A DNA stretch of 64,000 bases from Isoetes taiwanensis. Taxonomy: Eukaryota > Streptophyta > Lycopodiopsida > Isoetales > Isoetaceae. The DNA lies in NCBI GenBank assembly GCA_021234155.1, contig JAJEKV010000577.1, positions 1 through 64,000 on the forward strand. The letters run 5' to 3'. The notes beneath the pieces are model-generated. The model saw only the letters and a program-made list of their open reading frames with translations, did no database searches and was not told the DNA's origin. Numbering within the stretch: position 1 is the stretch's first letter; each line of letters starts with the position of its first letter. Positions 32,085 through 44,379 of the stretch are shown one piece after another. The position numbers and the translations under genes were made by a program.

Positions 32085-34500
32085 TTGTATTCATGAGGGG
32101 GTGGGGGAGAATTGCTATCTACAAGGACAAATGAATAATCTCGGACTTGGGGTTTGCTAATATGAGAGATTATCTTCAACAACTCAAAATCTTGAAGGAA
32201 AAACGTACAAAATATCTGGAGGTACACTAGATGATGTTGCTTTGATTATGTATGCACTTAATGGTTTGACGGGGATTACCAAGTTTTGGTTAATCATTTT
32301 AAACTCAAGGCTTCAGTTAAGATCTCTTTTAATCGATAGCGGAGAAACTCTTAAGCGGATAAGAAATAGATAACACTAGACTTGTGACATGAGGCAGCAC
32401 ACTATTCAAAGGTCAAAACTAAATCTGATCCTCCTTTGTGGAATCTTCAAATCTAATGTTTCTACCCGATTACTCCATCAAAAACTCCTTTTGCTTGTTG
32501 ATATTGCAATAAGAAAAGGCCATTTGAAGAAAGATTATGCCAAACTCAATTTTTCGGACTTGGCTCGGTACATAAAGAGCAAAAGAGGCTAAAATAATCC
32601 TAAATCTAAGGAGGATGTGCAGGTGTCTCAACTACAAACTAGTGCTCGGGTCTCCAGGGCCTCTATTGAAAACAATTGGAAACCCATTTCTTAAATGTTT
32701 ATTTGCTACTCATTCTTGAGGCAATCTTGAAGAGGAATTATATATGCAACATAGCATGGGGTTTTCGTGATAAAAATATCATGGATTATGTATGTAGTGC
32801 TCAAGAAGAGTCTCTATGGTTTGCAAGATGTTTACACCACAATGTTGGCATAGAATGAAAATTAATGATTTTTCTTCTTTGAAATGGGATATCGGCGATC
32901 CAAGCGGATCAAACCTCTATTTCAAAAGCAGAGAATAGTATGATTTCTGTCCTATTCTTGTATGTGGATGATACTATTGTGGCGATGCCATTCGGCTTAT
33001 TAAACAAACAAAGGATTGGCTTAAAAGCATAACCGAGCTTCACAGTCTGGGGCTTATGCATCTATTGTTTGGGGATTGAAGTGTGGCAGTTCATGTTTGA
33101 TGGTATACATCTTACTCAACAAGTACATTTGAGTTACTAATGCAGTTTTATATATGATTTGTACATACAAGCGCCATGTGAACGGGGCCAAAATTCACAA
33201 TTGGTACCGCGAGGGAAATCACGGATGCTACTTTTGTCGGCGGTTAGTGGGGTCATTATTATATCTCATTCATACTTTCGACCCGGACATAGTCTATCGG
33301 ATAGGAGTTTTATCGCGATTTATGCATAATCAAAAGAAACCATTTGGGTTCTTTGCTAAAAGAGTCTTGCATTATCTTGAGGAATACTAAAAAGCGAAGG
33401 GATTTTTCTATGAGCGAGTCAGCGATCCAAAGCTTCATTTGTTTTTCTTCCGGATATGGCATCTACTGATATTACATCGGGGAAAAGTCTTACGACGGGG
33501 TATGTTTCTTTTATGGGTAATCCTATTACCTGGAAAAGTCGAAACAAGAGTCTACAAGTTTAAGTACAACCCGTGAGCTTAAAGCACTTGTTTTCTATAG
33601 TTGAGGAGTTGATGTGGATTTGTCCATGCGGTGCATGAAGATCTTGGAGTGTTAACAAAGACACTTCTATTTTGTGATATGATGGTGCATTGTTACATGT
33701 CAAGGATTATCAATGGGGTTTCTGATTAAACATCTTGACATTAAACTATGTTTTATAAGGAACAAATTGATAATGGTATGCTTACATTATCCTCTTGGTT
33801 CTACCTCCGGATCAGCGTGGATGGCTTCCCTTTCCGGGGATAGGTTCTATCGTTTACAAAATTCAAATTCACGGCGTATAAAGTAAAAAACAACATTTTT
33901 TAATAAAATCGTATTTAGCTATATTAAAACCTGCATCTAACAGGGAAAAATTTTAACAAAGAACATACGAAAACAGCGTGGCGTCTGTAGTTTGGTGAAT
34001 CCAGCGTCGCATAGAAGTAAAAAATCAATACCTGCGTACTGCGAAAGTATTTTAGGTGTACGATCTGAAATTCAGAACCTCTAGCCGAAATTCAAAAAAA
34101 AATTTTTTTTTCTGAACCATTTTAATTTTTTTTTGAATTTGGCGTCTGGCGAATTCTTTAAAAGCGTCTGTGAAAATACTTTCGCGTCTGGAATAACAGT
34201 TTTTTTTCAAATAATGGCACCTCTTATAGTTTTCAACTTGTTTACGCAGCGAAACACCCGACCAACCGCTTTCCGTTGTTTTTGGCGTCCAGCGAAAAAC
34301 ATCCGGCCTTGAATTTTTTTCTCTTGTATTTTTACGTTTTTATCGGCAAATATGTGCATGATTTTCATACAATTCATTATTGTATAAAGCGTCTAGTGTG
34401 AACCTATCCACGGCTTCTAAACAACTTGATAGGCGGTTTGCTTATAAAGCCGGTGCTCAAGTGCATATTATTCACACTCTTGACTTGACGGGAATAATGT
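32085..34500 (+). pseudogene. Copia gag-RT/RNase H, unit 2 of the tandem duplication
   Basis: Repeats the unit 1 content from the middle of gag onward. It has the same gag-to-RT junction at about 32650 (QLQTSA followed by the LEEELYM stretch), LYVDD at about 32960, and YLIHTFDPDIVYRIGVLSRF at 33250-33320. RNase H is split by MITE copy B. The frames break at different points from unit 1. Confidence 0.85.
33834..34411. mobile_element. Mutator-like MITE copy B
   Basis: Counterpart of copy A inside unit 2, at the same Copia position. Termini are CCGGGGATAGGTTC and GAACCTATCCACGG. Flanking GGCTTC remains on both sides, but the last bases of the target duplication are altered. It was copied with the tandem duplication and is not an independent insertion. 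Confidence 0.85.
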
Positions 34501-35480
34501 CTTTGTGGTGAACCGATTTTGCCTCTTGAGCTCGAGAGGGATAGAGTTCTTTTCATTTCTCGGCCTAAGCTCACTGTTTCTATTGTGTTTTTGACTTCCT
34601 TGGTTGCCTTAACGGTGTGCCTTTTGCTAGTTTTTTTTTTTATCCGCGGCCCTAAAACCTGAATTTTTCAGCCCCCCACGGTTTTGATCGACAATAAAAT
34701 TGCTCATAGACTTTCTTGCTCCTGGTTAGTGTTTGAAGCCCTAGGCTGGATGTGACTCGATATGTATGGCGGTTGCCAGGTAGGTTAGATTTCTTATCTG
34801 GTATCTTAGATTTAGAGGCGCCATTTGTTAGGTAAAGGCCCGATGTACATATGAAAGCTCCGGTGGTCAGAGCCACCATATGATGGCTATGGCATGTGAA
34901 GTATCTTGGCTATGGCTTCTGACATTTGAGTATGATGACTATCTTTGCTCTAAATTTTCATAATGAACAAGAAGGGCCAGAAATGGGGAAATTTATGCTT
35001 AGAGAAAGGGTTTTCCTTTCCATGGCAGAGGTATGGGCGAGAATCGATGGCAGAGGTATGTTTTCTTAGAATTGATGGCAGAGGTTTGGTCCTAAATAAT
35101 TTTTGTTGAACGTTTCTTTGTTCCTTTGCATATAATGGTAATTGGCAGACGATGTCTGAAAGAGGTATGCTCGGAGAGGTATGGTTAAAAGTTAGAGGCA
35201 ACTAATAAGCCTATGGTGCAATCTGCTAATTTACTTGAATTTTTGAATTATTATTCTGAACTGAGCATGTTTTATTCTAAAAATTTAAGAATATCGTGAT
35301 GGGCATCCTTTGCTAGCGCAACCCTTGATTTTATTAATTGCTAATACAATCACAAATGGCCATGGTTGTGTATACTTACCTTGTTCCTTCATCATGGTTA
35401 AATCATTTCAATAAACAGGCTGGAGTCCTTTGTGTTTCTTTATAGCTAATGTTTCTATTCAAGATGGCACACTTTTGTAT

Positions 35481-36270
35481 GGATAAATATGGTGCCATTA
35501 AACTTCTATTATCTATCTTGAGAAATTTGCTATCTTGCAATGAATGTGGTTCTTATATTTTGTTTTGCTTTGTTTAGATGGCAATTGTTTCATTGATTCG
35601 AAAAGAGTCTTCAAGAAGTGTTTTAACATGAATTTTACAAAGTATCTTTATATTCATAAAAGTGTGAAGTATACATCAACTTCTTGTTACGATATTAGGT
35701 GGGCCGAATCACGGTACATCAATGCTAAGGTTCAAAATTGCATTGAAATTGCAAAGGATCTTTGCCGAGGGATTAGAAGCATGGTTTTAGCATATATTAT
35801 TTGGCCCTTCTTTTCAAGCGGATAAGGAAATATTGCAGGGCTTATCCTTTTTATATGTGCTTATCATAATGTAATGATAGGAGGTTGAATCAAAGGGAAG
35901 TTCATAAACCTAAATCAAGATATCCTTTTGTGGTTGTCACTGCATTGACACTTGTGGTTTCATTGTGGTCTCTTGAAATGCTTTGATTGTAATCACCATG
36001 AGATTTTGGACCTAACCTACATAATGGCCATTTCAAATAATTAATATGGTTTTTTAAAGAGAATCTTCAAATGGAAGTGTTGCATCGTTTAATATGCAAC
36101 CTTGTTAAGACTTTGTGCTCCAGGCTCATGCTCCTGTGGCATCTAATTGTACTTAAACAATTAGATGAGACATGTAAATTTTATACTTTTTATTTCTGAT
36201 TAATAAACTTTTTGGCTTTCGTCCTTAAAGAAAAAAAAATAAAAAAAATAGATATATAATAAAGCAACAT
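35481..36270 (+). other. Flank right of the tandem duplication, with an unassigned 93-codon frame
   Basis: A plus-strand frame at 35544-35825 reads MWFLYFVLLCLDGNCFIDSK and continues with a mildly basic sequence lacking known motifs. A hydrophobic start could act as a signal or membrane segment. With no promoter or homologue recognised it may be chance. The rest of the tract is AT-rich and featureless. Confidence 0.3.
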
Positions 36271-36277
36271 AGCATGG

Positions 36278-36495
36278 ACATAACCAGATCGAGGGATAGA
36301 ATGTAAGTAGGAGATGGATTAAATTATTATTTGTAGTGAATATAGGAGCAAAGCCAGGGAAAACGATGTGTTTGAAGGATGTTTACATAACCAGATCGAG
36401 GGATAGAATGTAAGTAGGAGATGGATTAAATTATTATTTGTAGTGAATATAGAGGAGCAAGCTAAAGGAAAACGATGTGTTTGAAGGATGTTTTA
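36278..36495 (+). repeat. Two tandem copies of a 107-bp unit
   Basis: ACATAACCAGATCGAGGGAT starts at 36278 and again at 36385. The copies are nearly identical to GTTTGAAGGATGTTT. They differ by small changes (AGGAGCAAAGCCAGGG versus AGAGGAGCAAGCTAAAGG). Confidence 0.9.
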
Positions 36496-36499
36496 CAGG

Positions 36500-37320
36500 A
36501 AGGTGGCATGCAAAAATTAAATCATTGTTATTGAGGTCGATATGCTAATTTACCTTGTTGTAAAGCTCTATTCTCTTTTCAATTCATGTGATTAAATTTT
36601 ATAATTAACCATATTTGATTTTTCAGTAATTTAATGTTGCAATGTGTGGCCATGCATCTTTTGTGCAAGATAATGTTGATAGTAGTTCATGTTTTGTTTG
36701 TTTGGCATCAAAGAATCAATAACGTGTCACTGCAAGATCAAGGCAACGTGTGAGATAGGCTATTAAATACAAGTCAATTATGTTCCTTTTTTTCTTCATT
36801 GTTTTGCCATGTTCCTTTTCTTAATTGTTTTGCTTCATGAATTTGTTGAAAGATCTGGCTGAATGGTCTTCTGCCTAAACAGAACGAAAAGAGAACTGCA
36901 CGGATGCTAATAGGATGGCAAGGCTCCTGGTTGCTTTGGGCAATTAACGACTGCAGCCTTAAGTTGTCAGATCTAAATTATTCTTGCACAACTCATATAC
37001 TGCTAAAATACATTAATCTGAAATTTCTAATGTTTTTACAATAGCCATGGCCACAAACCTCCACATTTTCTTTAATTTCTACTGCTATTTCGTTCAGAAA
37101 TGCCACTTGTGCGTTTCTATGGTTGATTATTGCATACAACTTGGCCTGGATAGAATTCTCGCAAATGATTGACTACATTCAGCAATATCTCAAAATCTCT
37201 CTTACAACCACTTCACAGCTTCACTAAATATGCAACATGTTGGATGTCAATCCGGAATGGAAAACTGCTGTCTACTAAAGCTCAATGAAACAGAGTCATA
37301 ACGACACTAGCAATTTTATC
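36500..37320. other. Intergenic DNA downstream of RPS2
   Basis: No gene is recognised. It includes the 3' flank of the minus-strand RPS2 gene. A poly(A) signal could not be fixed. Confidence 0.5.
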
Positions 37321-37327
37321 ATAAAAG

Positions 37328-38258
<931 letters not shown>

Positions 38259-38302
38259 AGCCGCTCAGACGGTTCTGCCGATCCGCTGCCCTAAAACCTT
38301 GA

Positions 38303-38340
38303 TTAGGGTTTCCCACAGCTTTGACGATTGAAACCCTAAA
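38303..38340 (-). promoter_or_regulatory. Telo-box-like motifs upstream of RPS2
   Basis: On the minus strand AAACCCTAA occurs about 45-53 bp before the RPS2 ATG (plus-strand TTAGGGTTT at 38303-38311). A second copy in the other orientation is at 38331-38340 (AAACCCTAAA). Such telo-boxes are common in plant ribosomal protein promoters, supporting this as a real 5' region. Confidence 0.7.
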
Positions 38341-38349
38341 ATATATGGT

Positions 38350-39170
38350 TCTTAATTAGCTAACTATTATGGGTTAGGTTTGTGAGGTTGAATCCCAGCC
38401 GTGGATCTGGAGCATATTCTAAATATGATGCCAGATCAGCGGCCAGCATCTTTTTGCAGAAAAAATGTCCTGCCATTTCCTAAGGTCTCCATCGAATCCA
38501 TGGTCACCCAAGAGAAAAAGGTCATGAGACCATGCATATGCTTGATAGCTCGAAGCGCCCCTCCCACGATGCATTAATGGTGACAACCATGAGGCATCCA
38601 TCTACTCGATCCATCAGCGGCGGCGGCTCGGGCGAGATTTACCGTGAGATACAAGAAAACAACAGATCCCCCTCAATCAGACCTAAGAAACCCCAAATCC
38701 GGCTATAGCGGGGGGTTTCCAATGCCCCGTGAGGCCAGATCTTCCGCGTCGGGCTTATTTGTGTGATTTTGTAGTACATTGCCTGTACGACCCTCTGATG
38801 AGAGATGGTTTGTTAGAAACTCTGATAGAGATGGTACATTAGAAATGACCCTACATAGAGAACACATTAGAAGCGATGGCTTTGCCTACGCGCTCCGTAC
38901 TTTTTGCAAAAATAGAGAACCCATCTTTGGAAAAAGCGGCTGAAACACTATCCACGCCCTACAATTTAGGATGAAAACTTGCCAACCATGGCTACAACAA
39001 ACTTGCAAACAGTCGAAATTAGAAATTAGACATCTAAATGCCAATGCTCCTCAAATTCCTTAAATTATCACGGTTTCTACACGATGTCAAATCTTAGGCC
39101 GGACCCTTTGAATTCCAAATACAAAACTAAATGCGTGGAAGTTTATAACTATAGAAATTTATGAATTTAC
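38350..39170. other. Upstream region of RPS2, no further gene seen
   Basis: The first few hundred bases probably hold the RPS2 promoter. The rest (including a GC-rich patch at 38600-38760) shows only short overlapping frames. Confidence 0.45.
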
Positions 39171-39176
39171 TATCCG

Positions 39177-39225
39177 ATCATCATCATCATCAATCATCAT
39201 CATCATCAAATCATCATCATCATCT

Positions 39226-39273
<48 letters not shown>
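39177..39273. repeat. (ATC)n microsatellite
   Basis: About 97 bp of ATC/TCA repeats with three short interruptions (CAATC, AAATC, CTTTC), then an uninterrupted run of about 14 units. Confidence 0.97.
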
Positions 39274-39277
<4 letters not shown>

Positions 39278-39289
39278 ATCTTTATTATA

Positions 39290-40570
39290 AAGTTTTAGTG
39301 CAAGTAATGGACCATGCTCTAACTTTGGCCGGCTAGAATTAGGCGGCGGATCTAGCATCTAAAATTAACAAAACATAAGGTGCTTAGATCTTTTTGGCAA
39401 CCATTGCAAAATGACATCGAGGCTATGCCCGCGTGAGGGCTAGTGAACCATTTTGGCATCGTTCAAGCCCTCGTTTTAAATCTCGCGGCCGGGGGCTGCC
39501 ATTACATCAAAGTTGTGAGCAATCTCAAGAGGCCCTTTAACTAGAAAGGTAAAGGCGGCAACTTTAGAGAGGGTGGCAACTCCGGTTTCGAGAGCTTATA
39601 TAGGAAAATGATTTCCTTGATAACTTTTTCTTCTATGTAAGGAGGATATACGCACAATGCGGGGGTTTTTTTTTTGTGTTTTTATGCGGCTTTTCACTAA
39701 GGTTTTCCTATGATTTCGTGATGTATTCAAATGGATGTACTAATGCATGCGTCCCCAGAGTGCTCAATTTGAGAAATTGATTTTAGCCTTTTTTTTCAAT
39801 CAATGGTCAACAACGATAGCTCACAACAAAAACCCTTTTTTGTCGTGTGGTGCATAATGGGCACATGAAGGGCCATTGATTTTTAGCCTTTTTTTTTTTC
39901 AAGGTGGCAACCAATGGCAAAAGCCCTCTTTTTTGTGTGTGTGGTGCATAATGGGCACATGAAGGGCTTGAAGACACATGTAGTCGCGGTTGATTCCCAA
40001 CACATTTCTTAGCATAACTTTTGATCGAGGCTACGTTTTGAGATGATTTTTTATTGCGTTGGAAAGCTCTCTCGAGATCTTTGCGATGAGTGTATGATAT
40101 GAATATGTTTGGATTAAGTTATCTATGCTAAAACAGCAATTTTTTCGGTCGGGTTTGGTAGGCTTTCACATCCTACGGTGATTATCTGAGGTTGACCGCT
40201 ATTGGATATTGTTTTATGGCTCAGGAGGAATGAAGCTTGCAAAAATTACCATGCATTTTTTAGATTTTGAAGCGGTTATTAAAGCAAATTCAAGGCTTCT
40301 AGATCACAGTGCTAACGGCGAAAAAGTTTCCCACTTTGGTTTCTCACCACAAGAATCCATGGAGGATTTTAATCACTGTTAAATTCAGGTTGAAAAATGT
40401 TTGTGTATGGGTGTTGCAAACTTTATGACTTCGGAATAATGGGGATCAATCTACTCTATCTTTGTAGTAACTTTTACTTATGTTCTATTTGTTTTATTGT
40501 GATCAAATTCAAAAAGCTACACAGTGGTGAAAGCCTCAAATGAATTCTAGTTTTTTGGTTTGAATTCTAA
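39290..40570. other. Intergenic tract with a ~100-bp tandem duplication
   Basis: Two adjacent similar copies at about 39778-39870 and 39876-39970 share TTTTAGCCTTTTTTTT and GTGGTGCATAATGGGCACAT, followed by GAAGGG. No gene is recognised. The right edge at about 40600 meets a LINE. Confidence 0.6.
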
Positions 40571-41500
40571 AATTTTTGTTTGTGCCTCTTTATTTTACGT
40601 CCTTTATACCTCGTCCCCATCGGGCGGGTATCGCATTTGAGGCAATCCGGGGTTATCTGGGAAGCGGTACGGTTCCCTCGAGGCTAAGGCGGCAAGCTTG
40701 GAGGCATCGGGACCATCGCGGTGTGCTCAAAAAGCGGCTTCTCCAGCGAGAAGGGCCGAATTTCCCTTGTGGAAGTTACGGCAGGGATTATGATTCGCGG
40801 GGGACCCAAAGGCTGATGACCAAATAAGAGGGGAGATACAAGCAACAACGCGGCTAGTCCGCGAGGAGATGGGGCACCGCTTGGATAAGGTCCACGGCGA
40901 TGGATGGAAGACATGGGCGCAACCACGGTGACATGAAGGGGTTACTCGGCCAGTTGTACAAGTCACAAGCATGGTACAGTGGGATAGATGCTAAGGAAAA
41001 GGATGTGGAAGCGGTCTTGAGCTGGCTCAATTCCTTGATGAAACAAAGCGGTGGCGAGGAGATGTCGAGGAAAGATGCTCACATATAGAGAACCATATGG
41101 CCCACTTACGACAGAGATCACGGGACCTCGAATGGAGGTGCTGCGCCCAGTCCGGAGTGCACCACGATCAAATGCGCACCGCCCAACCCCCCCATACGAG
41201 TAGAGGTGATTTCGAGGGGAATCGGTAGTGCCGTGAGGAACAAGACATCAACGCTGCAGCCTCAACCTTATTGTGCGGGGATTACTTAGGAGGCAAAGCG
41301 AGGATTTGCCGGGTAAGCTTACCACTTTTTGGTACTTGCAAAGCTCAATTTGATTATTTTGGTTATCAAAAGAGTCAATGTCGGGGTCGGAGGGTAGAAC
41401 ATGAGACCTCGGCTGGATTAAGTTTCGCGGTCTTGGATTGGAAGGCAAAATCTTTGTTGTTTACCAGCTACCGATTAAAGCGAAGAATGCGTCCATATAC

Positions 41501-41971
41501 CGGGGATAGGTTCAATATGGCATGCGTTTTATCACGAGGAATCACATTATGAATTGTATGATCACGGCACATATTTGCATTATAAAGCGTAAAAATACGG
41601 CAAAAAAATTCCGGCGTCGAAAGATTTTCCGTGTGAAAACAGCGCGTGGCGTCTGGCGAAGGGCCACCGTCTGTAACGATGAAAACAGCGTCTGCTTGAC
41701 GCATAAGGATTTTAGCGTCGCAGCGAAGCCTTTTCATGCTGCGTGCGAAAGTATTTTTCAGCGTCACAGCGTCTGAAGGTTGGCGTCTGATTTTTTTTTT
41801 TTTTGAATTTGCCTGTGTTTTCCTTGTTGGCCTACGCTTTCACGTTGTTTTGTCGTCTTGAAATTTTCCGGCGGCGAGGTTTAAATCGTTAAATCATTAT
41901 TTTATTAAAAATCGTATTTTTTGACTTTATCGTCGAGGAATTTGAATTTTTATATCGTCTGAACCTATCTG
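41501..41971. mobile_element. Mutator-like MITE copy C, inserted in LINE copy 3
   Basis: About 470 bp with the same ends as copies A and B (CGGGGATAGGTTCAAT and CTGAACCTATCTG), in the opposite orientation, with the same AGCGTCTG-type interior and CACGTTGTTTTG segment. The flanks read CCATATAC (41493-41500) and CCATATTCA (41972-41980), a slightly eroded target-site duplication. This is an independent insertion into LINE sequence, so the family has been mobile more than once. Confidence 0.8.
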
Positions 41972-42339
41972 CCATATTCACGGATGCGGATCTCATACTT
42001 TGCAACAAGCGGGGAAAGAAGCCAAGAGTTGGTCAAGATAAGAGAGATTGACAATTTGGAGGGCTGCTGGTTTGGTTAATGGCAAGATGAAGGTATATGT
42101 GCCTCCTCGTCCAGACGATTCTGCGGGCGGACACTCCCTGAACATTTGCGTCCTTGAGGAAGCGATCGGGGCATCGAGCGAGGCGAGGCGAGGGAGAGGC
42201 GGATTGAGGCCTTCCACAAGCTGCTGACACATCCATCGGGGGGTCCACTGGCGGCTGCCCGGTTATTCAACCCCGGGCGGCGTCCTCGGGCACTTTCGGA
42301 TGGGTCCACGAGTACTTGGTCGGCATAGGGGAAAGTGTC

Positions 42340-43170
42340 TTCCGCATTGTTTCACGGAATTGTAGGGGAGCTTCCGTGCGGCGAAAGGCGATGGCGAATG
42401 GGATCGCGGCGGAACATGGACATCGTCTTCTGCGGGGAGACATGGGGTATTATGAAGGGCATCGATTGCGGACATTGAGGATATCGGCATTTCTCACTTG
42501 CTAATGGCGCCATGGCGGGGGCAGATGCGGTGGAGTGGCTTGCTACTTTAGGGGCCTTAGCATGCAAGATCACACCGAAGTCGATGCATTTAACGCTACA
42601 TGTGGGTAATGGTATTAGAGCTGGTCATGTCCCATTGTTTCTTGCTTCATTTGCTACATTCCCCATACAAGCTCTAAGTTCTACGGATACATGATCACCG
42701 GATACAAATGTCGGATCTTGGTATAGGGAGGCGTATGATGACATAGACGCTATAGATGGCGGGGACATGTGTTTTGCTTGGAGATTTCAATGCTCGTCTG
42801 TGCGCGATTGCGGTCGGTGACCTTCAAAGGTGGCGATAATCTTGATCAGCTTTGGCTTGAGCGGCCGTAGCTATTGACGGCATACGGCACTCGGGATATA
42901 GTGGCTAGACCATTTGCGGGCCCGGTGGTCGGCTCTGCCCGAGGTTTTGACATGGTAATTTGTAATGGTATGTGATGGCCCACACTTTCGGGGGTGTTAC
43001 TTGCGGGAGTGATAAGCGGGATGGGGGAGCTAGTGTGTTGGATTACCTTCGTTACGGTAGCGACGCGACATGGTTACACACTTCTCCATTGGCACAACCA
43101 CGGGGGATGGGGAACTTGTTTAGATCACTACCGCTTTATGTTTGGCGAATTAAGGAGCACTCAATAGTGG
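42340..43170 (+). pseudogene. LINE APE-type endonuclease domain
   Basis: In shifting frames: an NCRGASVRRKAMANGIAAEH start (42357), a V-F-x-G-E-TW-like segment (42427-42450), a Gly-Arg-Gly-Gly region at 42515, then GDFNAR-type sequence (GGAGATTTCAATGCTCG, 42779-42795) and an S-V-L-D-Y-like stretch at 43033. A final SDHYPLY-like motif is at 43115-43145. These are the conserved blocks of the exonuclease-endonuclease-phosphatase fold that nicks target DNA. Indels interrupt it at several places. Confidence 0.75.
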
Positions 43171-43709
43171 AACCATGAAAGGCGTGGAGGTTACCATACA
43201 TCCCGCCTTCTCGAGCGAGGGGCGGTATGAATGCTGTGTTGGTGCGGGGATTCTGAGGGTTTGATAGCTTCTACACTTTGCAAAGACAGGTGTGCATGGG
43301 GGGTGCTGCTTGCGCATTTCTTGGCTTCCTTTGCGTGAAGGGCCCTCAAGGAGGGACAAAGCGCATTTTCACGAGAATCCGTGGTTTGATGCTGATTACA
43401 AGGCTCTAAAGAGCGAAGTGGCAGCAGTCATAGATCCGCGTTCGCGACCTCGAATACACAAGACTATAAGCTCTTCCTAAAAGCCAAGAAGGGGAGATAC
43501 ATGGCGAAAAACGGGAGGCGCTGTTTGACATGCCCATATCTTGGGTTAAAGATTTCCGCGTCGGTCGAGGCGGGACCAATCAGGTTTTCGCCTTTTTACG
43601 AAAAGTCGGTATTACTTGGCGGGGTAGAAGGATGGCGGGGTAGAAGGAGGCTTACTTGGCATCCACATGGCGTATTTTCATAGGGGATACTGCGCTTTTA
43701 TTGCAACCA

Positions 43710-44250
43710 TTTTAATGGCCGTATTTTTCGGGAATTAAACCCCGCCCAAAATAATGGTGACTTTGACGCCCTCTTGTCGGCGTCACCAACTCCCTTGTCA
43801 AATTTTGGTGCCAAACTTAAATCTTGTCACTCGGTGCCTCTCGTGCATCCTCTCGCCTTCCTCCTCATCGCAATCCATGTCTCCTGTAATTTACGTGTTC
43901 TTGCCCCATTTCTGAGAACTCCCAAGGTCAAGAAGTGGGAGGTTTTGTCTCAATAGGTTAGGTGGGTGAGTATCTTTGCCATCAGCGAGGTGAGCATAGA
44001 GTTAGCGACAAAGCGATCGGGCGTGCGGACACATTGGATAGGTAGGATAAAAGAGTTCAAGTTGAATTCTAGCGGTAGGAAAGTGGAAAGTATAACAATA
44101 CGACATGCATATACCCCTTACGATATGGCCAAAGAGCTAATCTCCACCAAAAAGCGGACTTCCCAAAATTGCGCCAAATGGTAACCACCTTAATCCCGGA
44201 TCACCACGGCCGAAGCTATCATCGACTACTTAGCTGCGTAGAGATAGTTT
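43710..44250 (+). other. Transition region with unassigned 72-codon frame
   Basis: A plus-strand frame at 43966-44184 (MSIFAISEVSIELATKRSGV...) is mainly charged and helical, with no known domain. It ends just before the first spacer motif (44207-44265) of the gene-like tract to the right. It may belong to that array or be a chance frame. Confidence 0.3.
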
Positions 44251-44379
44251 GGCGTCGTGTGATCTCCTTATCTTTCATTTCTTTCGTTGACGCGTGTTTA
44301 CAAACAAATTTATTGTGCGGGTTTATGTTTATCGGGCGTCGTGGATGTCATTAGGCGAAAGTATTAGTAGTGTACTTAT

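Larger units (their letters stand above)
28732..35474 (+). repeat. Tandem duplication of a ~3.37-kb unit (two copies)
   Basis: Unit 1 is 28732-32084 (3,353 bp) and unit 2 is 32085-35474 (3,390 bp). They are co-linear from TTGTATTCATGAGG through RT, RNase H, the MITE and a 1-kb 3' segment to CAAGATGGCACACTT. TTGTAT is present at the start of unit 1, at the junction (32085-32090) and just after unit 2 (35475-35480). The unit starts inside gag and ends in flanking DNA, so it is a genomic duplication and not two retrotransposition events. Differences between units are mostly short indel clusters. Confidence 0.93.
40580..43700 (+). mobile_element. LINE copy 3: ORF1 and endonuclease half, RT part missing
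   Basis: Related by composition and sequence to LINE copies 1, 2 and 4 but holds the 5' side. 40600-42330 reads as a broken ORF1, including KSQAWYSGIDAKEKDVEAVL (40966-41020) with charged helical character, and is split by MITE copy C. 42340-43170 is an endonuclease. 43300-43690 is the linker before RT (FDADYKALKSEVAAVIDPRS). The sequence leaves the LINE before the RT core. Loss of the 3' half is unusual, because LINE copies normally lose the 5' side, so a later deletion or recombination is implied. Confidence 0.7.

Noticed and set aside
39177-39273. Poly-Asp or poly-Ser/Ile/His coding stretch from the ATC repeat
   Set aside because: No flanking open frame of useful length exists. It is a plain microsatellite.
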